A stretch of DNA of 64,000 bases from Cyclobacteriaceae bacterium (GCA_016787605.1 JAEUUE010000085.1:1-64000); one strand, 5' to 3'; numbered from the stretch's first letter, positions 29,489 to 39,059 are shown. Notes: a model not told the origin generated them from the sequence alone. Translations and numbers: made by a program.

Positions 29489-29952
29489 CGTTTCTCAAAC
29501 TTCAACGACGCAGAGTTCATGCAATACCTCAGCCCGGTGGGTTCGGGGCCGTCGTCGAAGACGTGGCCGAGGTGACCACCGCAGCGGCTGCAGACGACTT
29601 CTTCGCGGACCATGCCGTAAGTGAGATCCTGGTGGATGGCGATGGATTCTTTGGTGATGGGCTGGTAGAAACTGGGCCAGCCGGTGCCGGATTCAAACTT
29701 GGTATCGGAGGCAAACAGCGGCTGCCCGCAGCCGGCGCAAACGTACCGGCCCTTTTCATGGTTGTCCCAGTACTCGCCGGTGAAGGCGCGCTCGGTGCCC
29801 TTCAGGCGCAGGACATTGTATTGGATCGGGGTTAGGGAGGACTTCCACTCCGCCTCGGTCTTCTGGACCGGGTAGGAAGTCTTGGGGTTCTGGCCCTGGC
29901 AGGCCTGGAAGACGATGCCAATCAGGAGAAGAAGAGAGATGCGGATTGCCAT
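29485..29952 (-). CDS. msrB: Methionine-R-sulfoxide reductase MsrB, lipoprotein
   Basis: A 155-residue protein with a lipoprotein signal (lipobox around FQAC, Cys18), so it is predicted to be exported. Zinc ligands are CAGCG and [10 protein letters not shown]. The catalytic Cys144 sits in [11 protein letters not shown], and GTGWPSF is intact. It reduces the R epimer of methionine sulfoxide in proteins. Together with the exported MsrA encoded upstream on the same strand it would cover both epimers in the envelope. Its 3' end merges with the heptamer array. Confidence 0.93.
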   Translation of the reverse strand: MAIRISLLLLIGIVFQACQGQNPKTSYPVQKTEAEWKSSLTPIQYNVLRLKGTERAFTGEYWDNHEKGRYVCAGCGQPLFASDTKFESGTGWPSFYQPITKESIAIHQDLTYGMVREEVVCSRCGGHLGHVFDDGPEPTGLRYCMNSASLKFEKR

Positions 29953-29980
29953 ATGAACGATTAAGATAGGCCCAAAAACC

Positions 29981-30011
29981 AAAATACCCCGGCCGCCTGC
30001 CAGGGTATTTT
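29981..30011 (-). terminator. Hairpin between msrA and msrB
   Basis: AAAATACCC (29981-29989) pairs with GGGTATTTT (30003-30011) over a GC-rich loop. It ends in T on either strand and lies just upstream of msrB. It may terminate msrA transcripts or act in the msrB leader. Confidence 0.4.
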
Positions 30012-30058
30012 GTACCTAAACCTAAACCTATGAGAGTGTTTACTCTACATGGTTAATC

Positions 30059-30077
30059 AACGGCGGAAACCGCCGTT
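30059..30077 (-). terminator. Strong GC hairpin downstream of msrA
   Basis: AACGGCGG (30059-30066), loop AAA, CCGCCGTT (30070-30077): a perfect 8-bp stem about 50 nt after the msrA stop. No clear U-tract follows on the minus strand, so terminator function is likely but not certain. Confidence 0.45.
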
Positions 30078-30129
30078 TGGTTTCGTGAGGTACAAAAATC
30101 TTTTGCCCTGAAACGGCCGGGTTTTGGGG

Positions 30130-30744
30130 CTATTTTAGCTTACCCTGGAACTGTTTCCGGAATTTCTCCACTTTCGGCCGGATCACGTATTGGCAGTAGC
30201 CCTGGTCGGGGTTCAGGGCATAGTAATTCTGGTGATAGTCTTCCGCCGGGTAGTAGTTGATCAGGGGGCTTATTTCGGTTACAATCCGGCTCTTGAACAC
30301 CTTGGAAGCCTCCAGCTGGGCCTTGTACTGCTCGGCAGTCTTGCGTTGCTCCTCGTCGTGGTAGAAGACCACCGACCGGTACTGGGTTCCTTCGTCGGCA
30401 CCCTGCTTGTTCAGCGTGGTGGGATCATGGGTATTCCAGAAGATCTCCAGGAGGTCGGCATAAGTGACTACGGCCGGGTCGAAGGTGATCCGGATGACTT
30501 CCGCATGGCCGGTGAGGCCGGTGCACACCTCGCGGTAGGTGGGGTTCTTGACCGTCCCCCCGGAGTAGCCCGATTCGACTTTCGTTACGCCTTTCACGGC
30601 CAGGAATACCGCCTCGGTGCACCAAAAGCAGCCTCCCCCAAACGTGGCCTGTTGTTCTGTCTTCATGGATTTCGGATTGGTTTTCCCTTGCCCGTAAACC
30701 ACAGCGGTCGCCAGGGCGAGGCCGATAAGCAGGGTTGTTTTCAT
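30130..30744 (-). CDS. msrA: Methionine-S-sulfoxide reductase MsrA, exported
   Basis: A 204-residue enzyme with an N-terminal signal peptide (MKTTLLIGLALATAVVYGQG, cleavage likely near Gly18-Gln19). The active site is GGGCFWCTEA with Cys39; YSGGTVKNPTYREVCTG, GHAEV and DPTTLNKQGAD are standard MsrA blocks. It repairs the S epimer of methionine sulfoxide, here in the periplasm. The start is placed at the ATG giving the signal peptide. Confidence 0.94.
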   Translation of the reverse strand: MKTTLLIGLALATAVVYGQGKTNPKSMKTEQQATFGGGCFWCTEAVFLAVKGVTKVESGYSGGTVKNPTYREVCTGLTGHAEVIRITFDPAVVTYADLLEIFWNTHDPTTLNKQGADEGTQYRSVVFYHDEEQRKTAEQYKAQLEASKVFKSRIVTEISPLINYYPAEDYHQNYYALNPDQGYCQYVIRPKVEKFRKQFQGKLK

Positions 30745-30791
30745 ACGATGTTTAACCGTAACCGGGCCGAAATGGTTTTCGGGAACCAAAA

Positions 30792-31895
30792 TTAGTATTG
30801 GCTGTAGAAGTTCTTCAGGGCCCGCTCCAGGTTGGCTTCCAGGTTGCGCATGGCCTGGTTAAACAGGTCGCGGTCGTTGGGGAAGGTTTCCTTTTGCTTG
30901 GTCAGGCTTTGCTGACTGGACGACAGCGCCCGGATATCACCTGTGTAGGTGGCCCACTCGGCCTGCCATGACGAACGTCCTTCGACGGTTTCGTTTTGCA
31001 GTACCCCCTGGGTGGCCACATCGGTGATGGTGAGCAAGGAGGAACTGCGGGCCGACTTCGTCTTCTTGTAATAGGTAATCTTGGCCGTCACTTTGGTCAT
31101 CACATCGACCATCTTGCCGTCGGCGCCTTTCTTCTGCTCGCCGGTTTTGATTTCCTTGGTGACCGTCTCGTTGTTGGAGGTGATGCGCGCGGATCCATCT
31201 TCGCGGTAGCCGTTGAAGATGACGCGGAGCTGCTGGTGGGGAGGAACGGTATCACGCTGGGCGACGGGCCGGAAGGAGAGGAACTGGCGGTTTAATGAAT
31301 TGATGATCGGCTGGATGCTCCCGTAGTTGATGGTCGACGCGTTGATTTCTTCGTAGGCCACACGCAGTGTCGCGTTGAACTCCGCCTGCGTCATCATTTC
31401 GATGGACTCCCGGTAGCCCGGTTCGTAGGTATTGGCCTCTTTGAAATCAAAATAGGCGCGCTTCGCTTCCTCCCTCGTGTTCCTCATGAGGGACGTGATC
31501 CCTTCGCTGTAACTCTCTTCGGCTGCCTTCGTCCTCACTTCCTTCAACTCGGTGTACCGGGTGACTGGCTGCGAGATGACCTTCATGGCGCCGAGCGAAG
31601 TCTTGATCTGGTCATTCATGTAGTTGATCTGCTCGTAGCCCTTCACGGCGTTGCGCCATTTCCTCGGGTCATCAGAGGCGATCCCGTTCTTGATGTTGGA
31701 CTCAATGTAGTCGACGGCCAGCGGGTATCCTTGCTGGAGCACGGCTTTCGCTTTCTTGTTATCCGGGCTGCTCCGCAGGCGGTTTACGGATTCCAGCACG
31801 GCTTCGTAGTAGTTGCCGTGGGAGAGGGCGGCCTTGCCTGAGCTGCAGGCCTGGAGCAAGAGGAGAATACCGAAGACAACGTAGACTTTTCTCAT
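30792..31895 (-). CDS. Lipoprotein of unknown function
   Basis: A 367-residue protein with a lipoprotein signal (LLLLQACSSG, Cys17), then helical, repeat-like sequence. GNYYEAVLESVNRLRSSPDNKKAKA resembles the N-terminus of TPR-type lipoproteins. A beta-rich middle (about 220-310, with ITYYKKTKSARSSSLLTITD) and a helical C-terminus with NQAMRNLEANLERALKNF follow. No named family was recognised. The start is set at MRKVYVVFG. Confidence 0.75.
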   Translation of the reverse strand: MRKVYVVFGILLLLQACSSGKAALSHGNYYEAVLESVNRLRSSPDNKKAKAVLQQGYPLAVDYIESNIKNGIASDDPRKWRNAVKGYEQINYMNDQIKTSLGAMKVISQPVTRYTELKEVRTKAAEESYSEGITSLMRNTREEAKRAYFDFKEANTYEPGYRESIEMMTQAEFNATLRVAYEEINASTINYGSIQPIINSLNRQFLSFRPVAQRDTVPPHQQLRVIFNGYREDGSARITSNNETVTKEIKTGEQKKGADGKMVDVMTKVTAKITYYKKTKSARSSSLLTITDVATQGVLQNETVEGRSSWQAEWATYTGDIRALSSSQQSLTKQKETFPNDRDLFNQAMRNLEANLERALKNFYSQY

Positions 31896-32198
31896 GGTGG
31901 ATCGGGAGCAAAATAAGGGCCGCAAATTAGTGAGATGTGTCCATTGCGGCAACGATTCTGCCAGCCCCTTGCCCCTAAAGGGGGAATTAGATTCGGTGAT
32001 CCAAAAGTGGTTCCCCTTCAGGGGCCAGGGGTGGGGAGTACCTTGGGATGCTCAACCTATACTTGCCGTGGCGGCGATTCTCCCAGCCCCTTGCCCTACA
32101 AAGGAGGCATGAATCCGGTTAGATGCACTTTTGATGTTGCGGTGGCCTTTAAGAGTCAGAGCTGGTGGGCATAACAGCAACACCTCCCGGAATGGTAT
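31896..32198. repeat. Gene-free stretch with GC-rich inverted and direct repeats
   Basis: A left arm CCAGCCCCTTGCCCC... (31961-31986) is imperfectly inverted at 32011-32036 (TTCCCCTTCAGGGGCCAGGGG). A second copy of the left arm, preceded by the same GCGGC...GATTCT context, lies at 32069-32107. No coding frame is credible. The wording resembles GC-rich dispersed intergenic repeats of other bacteria. Confidence 0.6.
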
Positions 32199-33392
32199 CT
32201 ACTTGTAAAGTGTAGTCAGCAAATCGTCCAAAAGGTTCTTCCAATTGCCCCAGGAATGAGCTTCCTCGGTTTCCTGGTAACGGCAGGTATGTCCCCGCGT
32301 TTCGAGGATGTCCTTCATCTTTCGGGATTCGGTCGCTGCATCAAAGTAGGTGCCGGCCGAGAGAAAAACTCGGATTTTGAGCTCTCCCGACTGCTCGGCA
32401 AGGGTAAAGATTTCCGGCTTGTACCAAAAGGCGGGAGATTGGATCCCGGCAAGGCCGAAGAGATCCGGCCGTTTCAAAGCGACGTAGGCCGACATCAATC
32501 CGCCCAGGGAGGTGCCCATGATTCCCCGTTCGCTACGGGCGACTGGCCGGGTGCCTTCTGTCAGGGGCATCAATTCCTCCGTGAGAAAATTCAGGTAGTT
32601 CTCATTGAGGCTGAGCTCGGTCATCCTCCGGTTGTTGGCGGGATTATCCGGATCGCGCGCGTCGAGAAAGACCACGCGAAGGGGTCGGATGCGCCGGTCA
32701 GCAATCAGGTTGTCCAGTACCGTAATCATACTGCCCAGCCTTGGATCGGCATACTCGTTGCCGTCGGTTACATAGAGGATGGGCAACCGGGCCGGGTCGG
32801 TGTTGCCGGCAGGGGTGTACACGGAATAGGCAACTTCATAACCGAGTTTCGTGCTCCGAATCCGGGAGGCGTTAAGGGTTCCCCTGGCAATGCCTTGACG
32901 TTCCAGCACACAGTCGTCTTTCTTCCACCCAGGCATGCGCACCTCGGAGTTGGGTGAACCTCCGCCAACGCCGCTGTACTGCTGGTGAGGATTAACCGGG
33001 TCGAGGATCCAGTCCTTTCCGTTGAGGATGATTTTGTAATCGAATCGCGCGGTGGATGGAAACCTGAACGCCGTCATCCATATGTCCGTGTTCTTGATCC
33101 TGTATCCCTTGCTCGGGGATGGCTTTGATCCCCACCCGTTGAAATCGCCGGCCCACGCTACCGAGACTGCTGTACCGCGATAGAGAAACACGGCTGAATC
33201 GTGGGAGAGGAGAGGAACCTGGCCGGCTTTCTTACGCGCATCCCACCATTGATTGACTGAACCCTGGATGCGAACCGAGTCCTTCCTGGCAAAAGACTTG
33301 AGTTGACGCATGGCCTTAGCGAAGGCTTTGTCGGCTTGCGCGGGAGCAGAAGCGCTCCACAACAAGGCCAGCGAAAGGTAGATCCATTTCAT
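32199..33392 (-). CDS. Exported alpha/beta-hydrolase esterase with N-terminal CBM48-like domain
   Basis: A 397-residue protein with a signal peptide (SLALLWSASAPAQA, cleavage near residue 20). An E-set/CBM48-like domain (about 65-150, with VSVAWAGDFNGWGS and YKIILNG) precedes an esterase D/enterochelin-esterase-like domain. The nucleophile Ser lies in IMGTSLGGLMS and the His in EEAHSWGNW. Relatives cleave feruloyl esters, siderophore esters or other acyl esters; the substrate is undetermined. The gene overlaps the VOC gene by 4 nt. Confidence 0.87.
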   Translation of the reverse strand: MKWIYLSLALLWSASAPAQADKAFAKAMRQLKSFARKDSVRIQGSVNQWWDARKKAGQVPLLSHDSAVFLYRGTAVSVAWAGDFNGWGSKPSPSKGYRIKNTDIWMTAFRFPSTARFDYKIILNGKDWILDPVNPHQQYSGVGGGSPNSEVRMPGWKKDDCVLERQGIARGTLNASRIRSTKLGYEVAYSVYTPAGNTDPARLPILYVTDGNEYADPRLGSMITVLDNLIADRRIRPLRVVFLDARDPDNPANNRRMTELSLNENYLNFLTEELMPLTEGTRPVARSERGIMGTSLGGLMSAYVALKRPDLFGLAGIQSPAFWYKPEIFTLAEQSGELKIRVFLSAGTYFDAATESRKMKDILETRGHTCRYQETEEAHSWGNWKNLLDDLLTTLYK

Positions 33393-33781
33393 TTTCCGTC
33401 AGGCACGGAGTGCAAGGCGACGCGGTTGCCTTCGGTATCGAGGAACATGGCCATGTAGCCATACTCCGGTGAAATCTGTGTTTTTGGAACGATGATTTTG
33501 CCCCCGGCCTTTTCGATGCGGTCGAGCACCTGCTGAACATCCGGGTTGGCGTTGAGGTAAACGAGGGGGCCGTCAGTAGACGACGACTTGTAGAAATCCG
33601 CGTTGTAGACCAGTGCGCCGCCAATCGCGTTTGGGTCCTCCAGCGGAAACATGCGCATCTGAATCTGGGCGAGATCCAGCGGCATCATCTGCATGCCGAA
33701 AATCGTTTCATAAAATTTCTGGGCGCGGTTCAGGTCCTTCGTGGGGATCTCAAACCAGCTGATCGCATTCTTGAAGACCAT
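33389..33781 (-). CDS. VOC (glyoxalase/bleomycin-resistance fold) family protein
   Basis: A 130-residue protein with two beta-alpha-beta-beta-beta modules. AISWFEIPTKDLNRAQKFYETIFG opens the first; PLVYLNANPDVQQVLDRIEKAGG and EYGYMAMFLDTEGNRVALHS form the second. The His/Glu metal ligands are only partly visible, so a metal-dependent activity is uncertain. It ends in the start of the esterase gene (4-nt overlap). Confidence 0.88.
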   Translation of the reverse strand: MVFKNAISWFEIPTKDLNRAQKFYETIFGMQMMPLDLAQIQMRMFPLEDPNAIGGALVYNADFYKSSSTDGPLVYLNANPDVQQVLDRIEKAGGKIIVPKTQISPEYGYMAMFLDTEGNRVALHSVPDGK

Positions 33782-33812
33782 AGGTTAAAGGGTTTTGGTT
33801 TTGCGTTGATCA

Positions 33813-35330
33813 TCAATGATGCATTTCCACTTCCTCCTGGTCGGATACCCGCAGCGAAAGAAGGCCGGAAATAATCATGGATACTCCCCCTGTAACGAGA
33901 ATGAAGATGGGTTGGTTGTTAAACACATGCACGAGCAGGAAGCCAAGGACGGTGCCGGCGATGATCTGCGGGATCACGATGAAGAAGTTGAAGACACCCA
34001 TATAGTAACCCATTTTCGACGGGGGCAGTGAACCTGACAGCATGGCGTAGGGAATCGAAAGAATGCTGGCCCAGGCGATGCCGACACCCACCATGGAGAG
34101 CCACAACCAGTCGGGATCGGAAACAAAATAGAACGATGCCAACCCGATGCCGCCGCAGGTAAGGGCGATCAGGTGGGTCACCCGGCGGCTGGTGTATTTG
34201 GCCAGGGAAGGAAGGAACAGTGCGGCAAGGGCGGCAATGCCGTTGTAGTTTCCAAACAGGACGCCCACAAGGTCGGCCCCGGACGCGTACTCGGCCGAGG
34301 TCGGGTCAGTGGATCCGAAGATGTGGCTCGTCACCGCCGGCGTGGTGTATATCCACATGGCGAAGAGGGCGAACCAGGAGAAGAACTGAACGTAGGCCAG
34401 CTGGACCATCGTCCGCGGCATGGTCAGAAAGTCTTTGGCAATGTGAACGAAGCCGAGGTACGAGCGGCCTTGCTTGATGTACATCGCCGCAAGAATAAAC
34501 AGACAGCCGAAGGCGACCAACCCCAGCGCGAGTACCAGGAGTTCCTTCTCCAGGGCTTTGTACAGGATAAGCGCCGTAAACAGGGTGCCCACCACGATCA
34601 GGCGAAGCCCCAGCTTAACAAAGCGATTTCGGAAAATGTCTTCGTTTTCAATCTTGCGTTTAGTCCGGTCGCGGAGTCCTTCCTGTTCGCCTTCCTGGGG
34701 CGGGTATTCTTTCGTGCTGAAGACGGTCCACATCACCGTAACAAAGAGCATGAATGCGCCTACATAGAAGGAGTACCTCACGGAATCGGGAATCTCTCCG
34801 GCAACCTCCGAACGGTTGGCGATGCCAAACCAGTTGCTGAAGGCCCAGGGCAGGTAGGAGGCGACGATGGCACCAATGCCGATGAAGAAACTCTGCATGG
34901 CAAACCCGCGTGTCCGCTGCTCCGGCGGGAGCATGTCACCGACGAAAGCACGGAAGGGTTCCATGCTGATGTTGATGGAGGCATCCATGATCCAGAGCGT
35001 ACCGACGGCCATCCACAGCGCCGTAGAGTTGGGCATTACGCACAGCGCCAGCGACGCAAGCAAGGCGCCGACGGCGAAGTAAGGACGACGCCTGCCCCAG
35101 GTGGGATGCCAGGTCCGGTCGCTATAAAAGCCGATGATGGGCTGGATGAGCAAGCCCGTGACTGGTGCGGCCAGCCAGAACAACGCCAGGCTGCTGGTCT
35201 CTGCACCGAGGGTTTCGAAAATACGGCTGGTGTTGGCGTTCTGCAGGGCGAATCCGAATTGAATCCCGAGAAACCCGAAACTCATGTTCCAGATTTGCCA
35301 AAAAGAGAGATGAGGTTTTTGCTGGGTCAT
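33813..35330 (-). CDS. MFS sugar transporter, SLC45-like (first of pair)
   Basis: A 505-residue, 12-helix major facilitator with the loop-2 signature FYSDRTWHPTWGRRRPYF, as in SLC45/sucrose-maltose symporters. FRAFVGDMLPPEQRTRGFA marks the loop between helices 4 and 5. A long charged central loop (about 210-240) is visible. It is last in the minus-strand alpha-glucoside operon, 7 nt after the second MFS gene. Uptake of maltose- or sucrose-type sugars is inferred from the GH31 neighbour. Confidence 0.88.
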   Translation of the reverse strand: MTQQKPHLSFWQIWNMSFGFLGIQFGFALQNANTSRIFETLGAETSSLALFWLAAPVTGLLIQPIIGFYSDRTWHPTWGRRRPYFAVGALLASLALCVMPNSTALWMAVGTLWIMDASINISMEPFRAFVGDMLPPEQRTRGFAMQSFFIGIGAIVASYLPWAFSNWFGIANRSEVAGEIPDSVRYSFYVGAFMLFVTVMWTVFSTKEYPPQEGEQEGLRDRTKRKIENEDIFRNRFVKLGLRLIVVGTLFTALILYKALEKELLVLALGLVAFGCLFILAAMYIKQGRSYLGFVHIAKDFLTMPRTMVQLAYVQFFSWFALFAMWIYTTPAVTSHIFGSTDPTSAEYASGADLVGVLFGNYNGIAALAALFLPSLAKYTSRRVTHLIALTCGGIGLASFYFVSDPDWLWLSMVGVGIAWASILSIPYAMLSGSLPPSKMGYYMGVFNFFIVIPQIIAGTVLGFLLVHVFNNQPIFILVTGGVSMIISGLLSLRVSDQEEVEMHH

Positions 35331-35337
35331 AGATGGA

Positions 35338-36600
35338 TCAATGTCCGCCGGATGGACCGGCTGCGGAAGGCTTGGTTACCGTTTCCTCCCTGACGAATGT
35401 CCATAAAATGGCTGAAATCGCCAACGTGGCGGCGCTGATGATGAAGATGATCGACTTGTTTTCAGCCGACTGAATGATACTCCCGAGCACCAGGCTCACG
35501 AGCAGCTGGGGCAACACCACGGAGAGGTTGAAGATGCCCATGAAGAGACCCATCTTCGCCTTGTCCACCTTCTCGGTCATGATGGCAAAGGGAAGGCTCA
35601 CGGTGGCCGCCCACCCGATCCCGGCGATGGCCATAAACGTGTAGACCAGAAACGGCGTGGTTCCGAAAAGGACGATCAGCAGGTATCCCAGGGCCATACA
35701 CGCCATGGCGGCGGTGTGCACTTTCACCCGGCCAAACTTGATAGCCAGTGGTTCCAGTACGGCTGCGGGCAGGATGAAGCCCACCGTGCTGAGCACGAGG
35801 AACGAGAGCGAAACGATCTGCCCCGACTCCTCATTGGCGGTAATGCCCATGTTGTTCTTCACGTAAAAGATCATGTAGACAAACATGGTCTGAACACCGA
35901 TCCAGCAAAAACCATGGGCTGCGTAGATGCGGTACAAATCCCCGTAGCTGGATGAGGAACGGGACGCCGAAGTTGCGGCTGACGCCTGGAGCACTCTTGG
36001 CTCTTCGATAAGAAATGGAGGCACAATCGAGAAAAGGAAGACGAGGAAGACGCTGAAGTAGATAAGCGTATAGTTGCCATAGGTGGCCCCAATGGCGTAA
36101 GCCAGCACGCCAAACATGCCCGATATGGTCTGCATCCAGGTGTAGCCCCGCGTCCGCTTGTCGCCTTCGGGAGTGACATCGGCGATGATGGACCGTGTCG
36201 GGTTGAAACTGATATTGATCGACAGGTCGAGGAGGAGCGCGACCGGCAGCGCAACGGCCAACAGCGAAAGGCTGGTGGCTTCACTGATGGCACCGAGGTA
36301 GGGCAGGGCCAGGAGGCTGAGCGAAGCCATGGTGCCGCCAATCCAGATGAAGGGCCGGCGTCGTCCGCCCCAAAACCAAATCTTGTCGCTGATCACGCCA
36401 ATCACAACCTGTCCGACGATGCCGGCGAGGGGACCGGCGGCCCACACGATGCCCACTTCGTGGATGTCGAGGTGGTATTGAGTCGAAAGGATCCAACTTA
36501 GTGCGGCGATCTGCACCGACAAGGCAAACCCCATCGCAGTGGAAGGCAGGCTCAGCAGGGCGAAGAAACCTTTGGAAAGTCGTTGTTGGATGGGGTGCAT
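35338..36600 (-). CDS. MFS sugar transporter, SLC45-like (second of pair)
   Basis: A 420-residue, 12-helix transporter with GVISDKIWFWGGRRRPFIW after helix 2 and NPTRSIIADVTPEGDKRTRGY in the next cytoplasmic loop. Its start codon overlaps the GH31 stop by 1 nt (TAATG), so translation is coupled. It is clearly homologous to the following MFS gene, suggesting an old duplication or two different substrates. Confidence 0.88.
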   Translation of the reverse strand: MHPIQQRLSKGFFALLSLPSTAMGFALSVQIAALSWILSTQYHLDIHEVGIVWAAGPLAGIVGQVVIGVISDKIWFWGGRRRPFIWIGGTMASLSLLALPYLGAISEATSLSLLAVALPVALLLDLSINISFNPTRSIIADVTPEGDKRTRGYTWMQTISGMFGVLAYAIGATYGNYTLIYFSVFLVFLFSIVPPFLIEEPRVLQASAATSASRSSSSYGDLYRIYAAHGFCWIGVQTMFVYMIFYVKNNMGITANEESGQIVSLSFLVLSTVGFILPAAVLEPLAIKFGRVKVHTAAMACMALGYLLIVLFGTTPFLVYTFMAIAGIGWAATVSLPFAIMTEKVDKAKMGLFMGIFNLSVVLPQLLVSLVLGSIIQSAENKSIIFIISAATLAISAILWTFVREETVTKPSAAGPSGGH

Positions 36601-38990
36601 TACCAGGTGATTTTAATGGCTTCGTTTGAATAGGGAAAGGTAGCTTCAACAACGGTCTCTTCACCCATGCTGTCGGGCTCGTTGATGGGATCATAGCGCT
36701 CCAGGGGAAGAAAGAAGCTGCTGGTCCTGGTTTGAGCTTCCACCGGTTTCCCGTTGACCATGAAACGACGTACGCTGGCATCGCCATGCAAAACCAACTT
36801 GACGGAATTGAACACCGGCTGATAGGTTCCTTCAGCCGGATCCAGGATCAGCGTCTTGGATTCGTGGGTCATCCTGCGAAGATGGTATTCTCCGGCTTCA
36901 TGGCGAAATGTCGACCCGTCGTCTTCGTAATAGTCAAACGTAGTCTTCATGCCTCCCGAATAAACGTGGAGGTGCAATTCGCCGGGCTGCTCGCCCGTGT
37001 GCTCGACCGGGGGCTGCATGGGAATGATTGAGCCGGCGGCAATGAATACGGGCAGTCGGTGGAGCGGGCTCTCCACGATGGTTTCGCAATTGCCCGCATG
37101 CCTGGTGCCGTCATACAGCGAATACCAATCACCCCCCGGCAGGAATATTTTGGCGTAGGCCTGGTGGCTGACAACCGGGGCGATCAGGAACGAGGGGCCA
37201 AAGAAATACTGGTTGTGGTATTGCGATTGATAAACCCGCGCGTCGTGGGTATGGGTGATGGCCAGGGTTCGCTGAACAGGCATCCCGGTGCGTGTCGCTT
37301 CGTGAAATACCGAGTACAGGTACGGCATCAGCTGGTAGCGGAGGCGGATGAAGTTCCGCGAGATGTTCTCCACTTCCTCGCCGAACGACCAGGGTTCCGC
37401 GTCGAGGCTGTTGACCATGGTGTGGCCACGGAAGAAGGGAGAGAAGGCACCCAGGGTGATCCATCGGGCAAACAACTTTACACTGGTGTCGCCGGTAAAG
37501 CCTCCTACATCGTAACCGGCAAAGGCGATGCCGGCTACGCCCATGCTGTTGACCATCCGGATGCCCAGCATCATGTGGTCGTCGTACGACACGTTGTCGC
37601 CGGTCCAGACGGCGGCGTAGCGCTGGATGCCGGAAAAGCCCGAGCGCGACAGGTTGAACGGTCGTTTCCCGCCGAGGAGTTGCCGCGCGCCTTCATACGT
37701 GCTCCGTGCCATCTGCATGCCGTAGATGTTTCTTGCCTTCCGCGCGGTGGCCTTTTCGCCTTCGTGATGGAACTCAATGTTTTCGGGAAGCATGTTGCCC
37801 CACGTAGCGATCTCGTTCATGTCGTTCCAGTAGCCATTTATCCCCAGTGCAGAATAGGCCGCCAATTTTTCAGCCCACCACTTTCGAACATCGGGATGGG
37901 TGAAATCGGGGAAGTGACACCAGCCGGGCCAGACCTGACCGGAATAGTATTCTCCGTCGGGATACTTGACGAAAACATCCTTGGCTTTTCCGTCATCGTA
38001 CGGTTCGTACCCTTCCTCCGCCTTGATGCCGGGGTCACACATGACGACCACTTCAAAGTTCAGTGACTTGAGGTAATCGATCAGCCCTTTCGGATCCGGG
38101 AAGTGCACGTTGTCCCAGGTGAAGATCTTGTACTTGTCCATGTAGTGGATATCCAGTACGATGGCGTCGGCGGGGATCTTCTTGTCGCGGAAGGTCTTGG
38201 CAATCGTCCGTACCTCGTAGTCGGGGTAGTAGCTGTAACGGCACTGCTGGTAGCCGAGGCTCCACTTCGGGGGCAAGGGCATGCGGCCGGTAAGGTGCGT
38301 ATAGCCTTCGATAAGTTCGGCCACCGAGTCACCCTGGATGAAGTAGTAGTTCAGGTCACCGGCGTCGGCGGAAAAACTGGAGAACCGATTGTTGGACGCG
38401 CCGAAGTTGAAGAAAGTCTTATGGGTGTTGTCGAGGTAGATTCCATACTGGCGCCGATGATGGATGCCGATATAGAAAGGTGTTGAGCAATAGAGCGGGT
38501 CCTGGCCCGGAGAGTAGGAGTACGCGTCGGTATTCCAGTGCTGGTATCCGTGGCCGCGCCGGTCGAGGGGCCCGGTCTTTTCGCCCAGGCCGATGAAGCG
38601 TTCCCCCTCCTGTAGCGTCCGGTAACTGGTCACCTGCTCGCCGATCCAGGAAGTGCCCAGGCCGGGTACTTCCTCGTTCAGGATCTCTTCTTCTGCCGTC
38701 AGGAAAGAGAATCGTACCGGGTCCCGTTCCAACCGCACCACCAGTTTGGAGCTGCGAAGTTCCAGGTGGCCCGGCTTTTCAGTAACCTTTACCTGGACAG
38801 GCTGCGGGTGGGCGACGACCGCGTAGGGTGACGCCTCGAAGGGCAGTGTTTTTCCGATCGTCAGGCGAACGATGCGGTCGGTATAAAATCGGATTTGAAG
38901 ATGTCCTTCGGCGGTTTCGGCCGTAAGGCCATCACCATGAGATTTCCACGAAGTAATTCGTCCCAGTCGTTTGCTTACATCGGCAGGCAT
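36600..38990 (-). CDS. GH31 alpha-glucosidase, likely cytoplasmic
   Basis: A 796-residue glycoside hydrolase of family 31. The nucleophile is Asp390 in GYWNDMNEIATWG and the acid/base Asp465 in VWTGDNVSYDDH. GYQQCRYSYYPDYEVR and DIHYMDKYKIFTWD are standard GH31 blocks; the domain order is N-terminal beta-sandwich, barrel, and two C-terminal beta-domains. No signal peptide is seen, so it would release glucose from imported alpha-glucosides. It is the first gene of the operon under a LacI-type regulator. Confidence 0.92.
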   Translation of the reverse strand: MPADVSKRLGRITSWKSHGDGLTAETAEGHLQIRFYTDRIVRLTIGKTLPFEASPYAVVAHPQPVQVKVTEKPGHLELRSSKLVVRLERDPVRFSFLTAEEEILNEEVPGLGTSWIGEQVTSYRTLQEGERFIGLGEKTGPLDRRGHGYQHWNTDAYSYSPGQDPLYCSTPFYIGIHHRRQYGIYLDNTHKTFFNFGASNNRFSSFSADAGDLNYYFIQGDSVAELIEGYTHLTGRMPLPPKWSLGYQQCRYSYYPDYEVRTIAKTFRDKKIPADAIVLDIHYMDKYKIFTWDNVHFPDPKGLIDYLKSLNFEVVVMCDPGIKAEEGYEPYDDGKAKDVFVKYPDGEYYSGQVWPGWCHFPDFTHPDVRKWWAEKLAAYSALGINGYWNDMNEIATWGNMLPENIEFHHEGEKATARKARNIYGMQMARSTYEGARQLLGGKRPFNLSRSGFSGIQRYAAVWTGDNVSYDDHMMLGIRMVNSMGVAGIAFAGYDVGGFTGDTSVKLFARWITLGAFSPFFRGHTMVNSLDAEPWSFGEEVENISRNFIRLRYQLMPYLYSVFHEATRTGMPVQRTLAITHTHDARVYQSQYHNQYFFGPSFLIAPVVSHQAYAKIFLPGGDWYSLYDGTRHAGNCETIVESPLHRLPVFIAAGSIIPMQPPVEHTGEQPGELHLHVYSGGMKTTFDYYEDDGSTFRHEAGEYHLRRMTHESKTLILDPAEGTYQPVFNSVKLVLHGDASVRRFMVNGKPVEAQTRTSSFFLPLERYDPINEPDSMGEETVVEATFPYSNEAIKITW

Positions 38991-39059
38991 CGGCTATCAG
39001 CGATCAACAAGTAGGAGATAAAGGCCTGCAACGAAATAAAGCGAAGGAATCGGTCGCAC

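Noticed and set aside
34173..35393. 406-codon plus-strand frame
   Set aside because: Antisense to an MFS gene; Gly/Arg/His-rich and without domain features.
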